Positions 12,953-13,033 of a stretch of DNA of 13,033 nucleotides are shown here, in pieces (position 1 is the first letter of the stretch; every line of letters begins with the position of its first letter). Source of the DNA: an uncultured Haemophilus sp. (GTDB lineage Bacteria > Pseudomonadota > Gammaproteobacteria > Enterobacterales > Pasteurellaceae). The stretch spans positions 1 through 13,033 of the forward strand of contig NZ_CALJRX010000085.1 in the NCBI RefSeq assembly GCF_937976265.1, written 5' to 3'. The position numbers and the translations under genes are program-made. A model generated the notes under the pieces. It did not search any database. It was not told the DNA's origin and saw only the letters and a list, made by a program, of their open reading frames with translations.

Positions 12953-13033
12953 ATGTCAAAAATTCTATTAGTTGATGATGATATTGAACTAACAGATTTA
13001 CTTGCTGAAGTTTTACGACTGACTGGTTTTGAA
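12953..13033 (+). CDS. cpxR: CpxR-type response regulator, 3'-truncated by the window
   Basis: The first 27 codons, MSKILLVDDDIELTDLLAEV then LRLTGFE, match the receiver-domain start of CpxR (E. coli MNKILLVDDDRELTSLLKEL), including the acidic D-D-D pocket at 8-10. CpxR is the DNA-binding regulator of the envelope-stress two-component system with kinase CpxA. AAGGGA at 12941-12946 sits six bases before ATG 12953. An in-frame ATG two codons earlier (12947) touches the Shine-Dalgarno sequence and is less likely. The phospho-acceptor Asp and the winged-helix domain lie outside the window, so another OmpR-family regulator cannot be excluded. Confidence 0.85.
   Translation, partial: MSKILLVDDDIELTDLLAEVLRLTGFE

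Overview
The window looks like core chromosome of a Pasteurellaceae bacterium, most probably a Haemophilus or a close relative such as Aggregatibacter. Three things point there. The DNA is AT-rich. The 9-bp Haemophilus-type DNA uptake sequence core AAGTGCGGT occurs seven times exactly, on both strands, usually with an AT-rich flank. The proteins also resemble Haemophilus orthologues I remember, for example a 480-residue GluRS with the 12-residue N-terminal extension seen in Haemophilus. The yci-slt-trpR-mtgA block is a familiar Haemophilus order. From memory, H. influenzae Rd continues from mtgA into frd genes, whereas here mtgA is followed by the gltX locus. A species such as H. parainfluenzae is therefore plausible but not proven.

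Layout. Bases 1-566 hold the 3' part of purN. Bases 678-2767 hold a tight forward operon yciC-yciB-yciA-yciI (membrane proteins, acyl-CoA thioesterase, small YciI protein), closed by a hairpin terminator. Bases 2834-6091 hold slt (soluble lytic transglycosylase), trpR with a trp-operator-like site in front of it, and mtgA, which overlaps trpR by 23 nt. A bidirectional terminator ends mtgA and also the oppositely oriented tRNA-Ala(GGC). Bases 6147-7993 form a compact translation locus: tRNA-Ala(GGC) and gltX on the minus strand and a divergent tRNA-Val(UAC), each tRNA with a good sigma70-type promoter.

Bases 8111-9103 (minus) carry a CodA-like amidohydrolase. It is the one gene here without a clear assigned role, and its terminator contains an uptake sequence. 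Bases 9296-11258 (minus) carry yejL-yejM, divergent from yejK (11397-12413, plus). Then come bamE with its own promoter, a terminator, and the first 27 codons of a cpxR-type response regulator at the right edge.

Functionally, much of the window concerns the cell envelope: Slt and MtgA act on peptidoglycan, YejM controls LPS synthesis, BamE takes part in outer-membrane protein assembly, CpxR senses envelope stress, and YciB/YciC are inner-membrane proteins. The rest is housekeeping (purine synthesis, Trp repressor, GluRS, tRNAs). I saw no phage, transposon, CRISPR array or toxin-antitoxin pair. I do not see a clearly new multi-gene system. The most unusual items are the amidohydrolase with a Gln in place of the catalytic Glu and no beta-sandwich domain, the uptake sequence built into a terminator stem, and the regulatory arrangement around trpR-mtgA.
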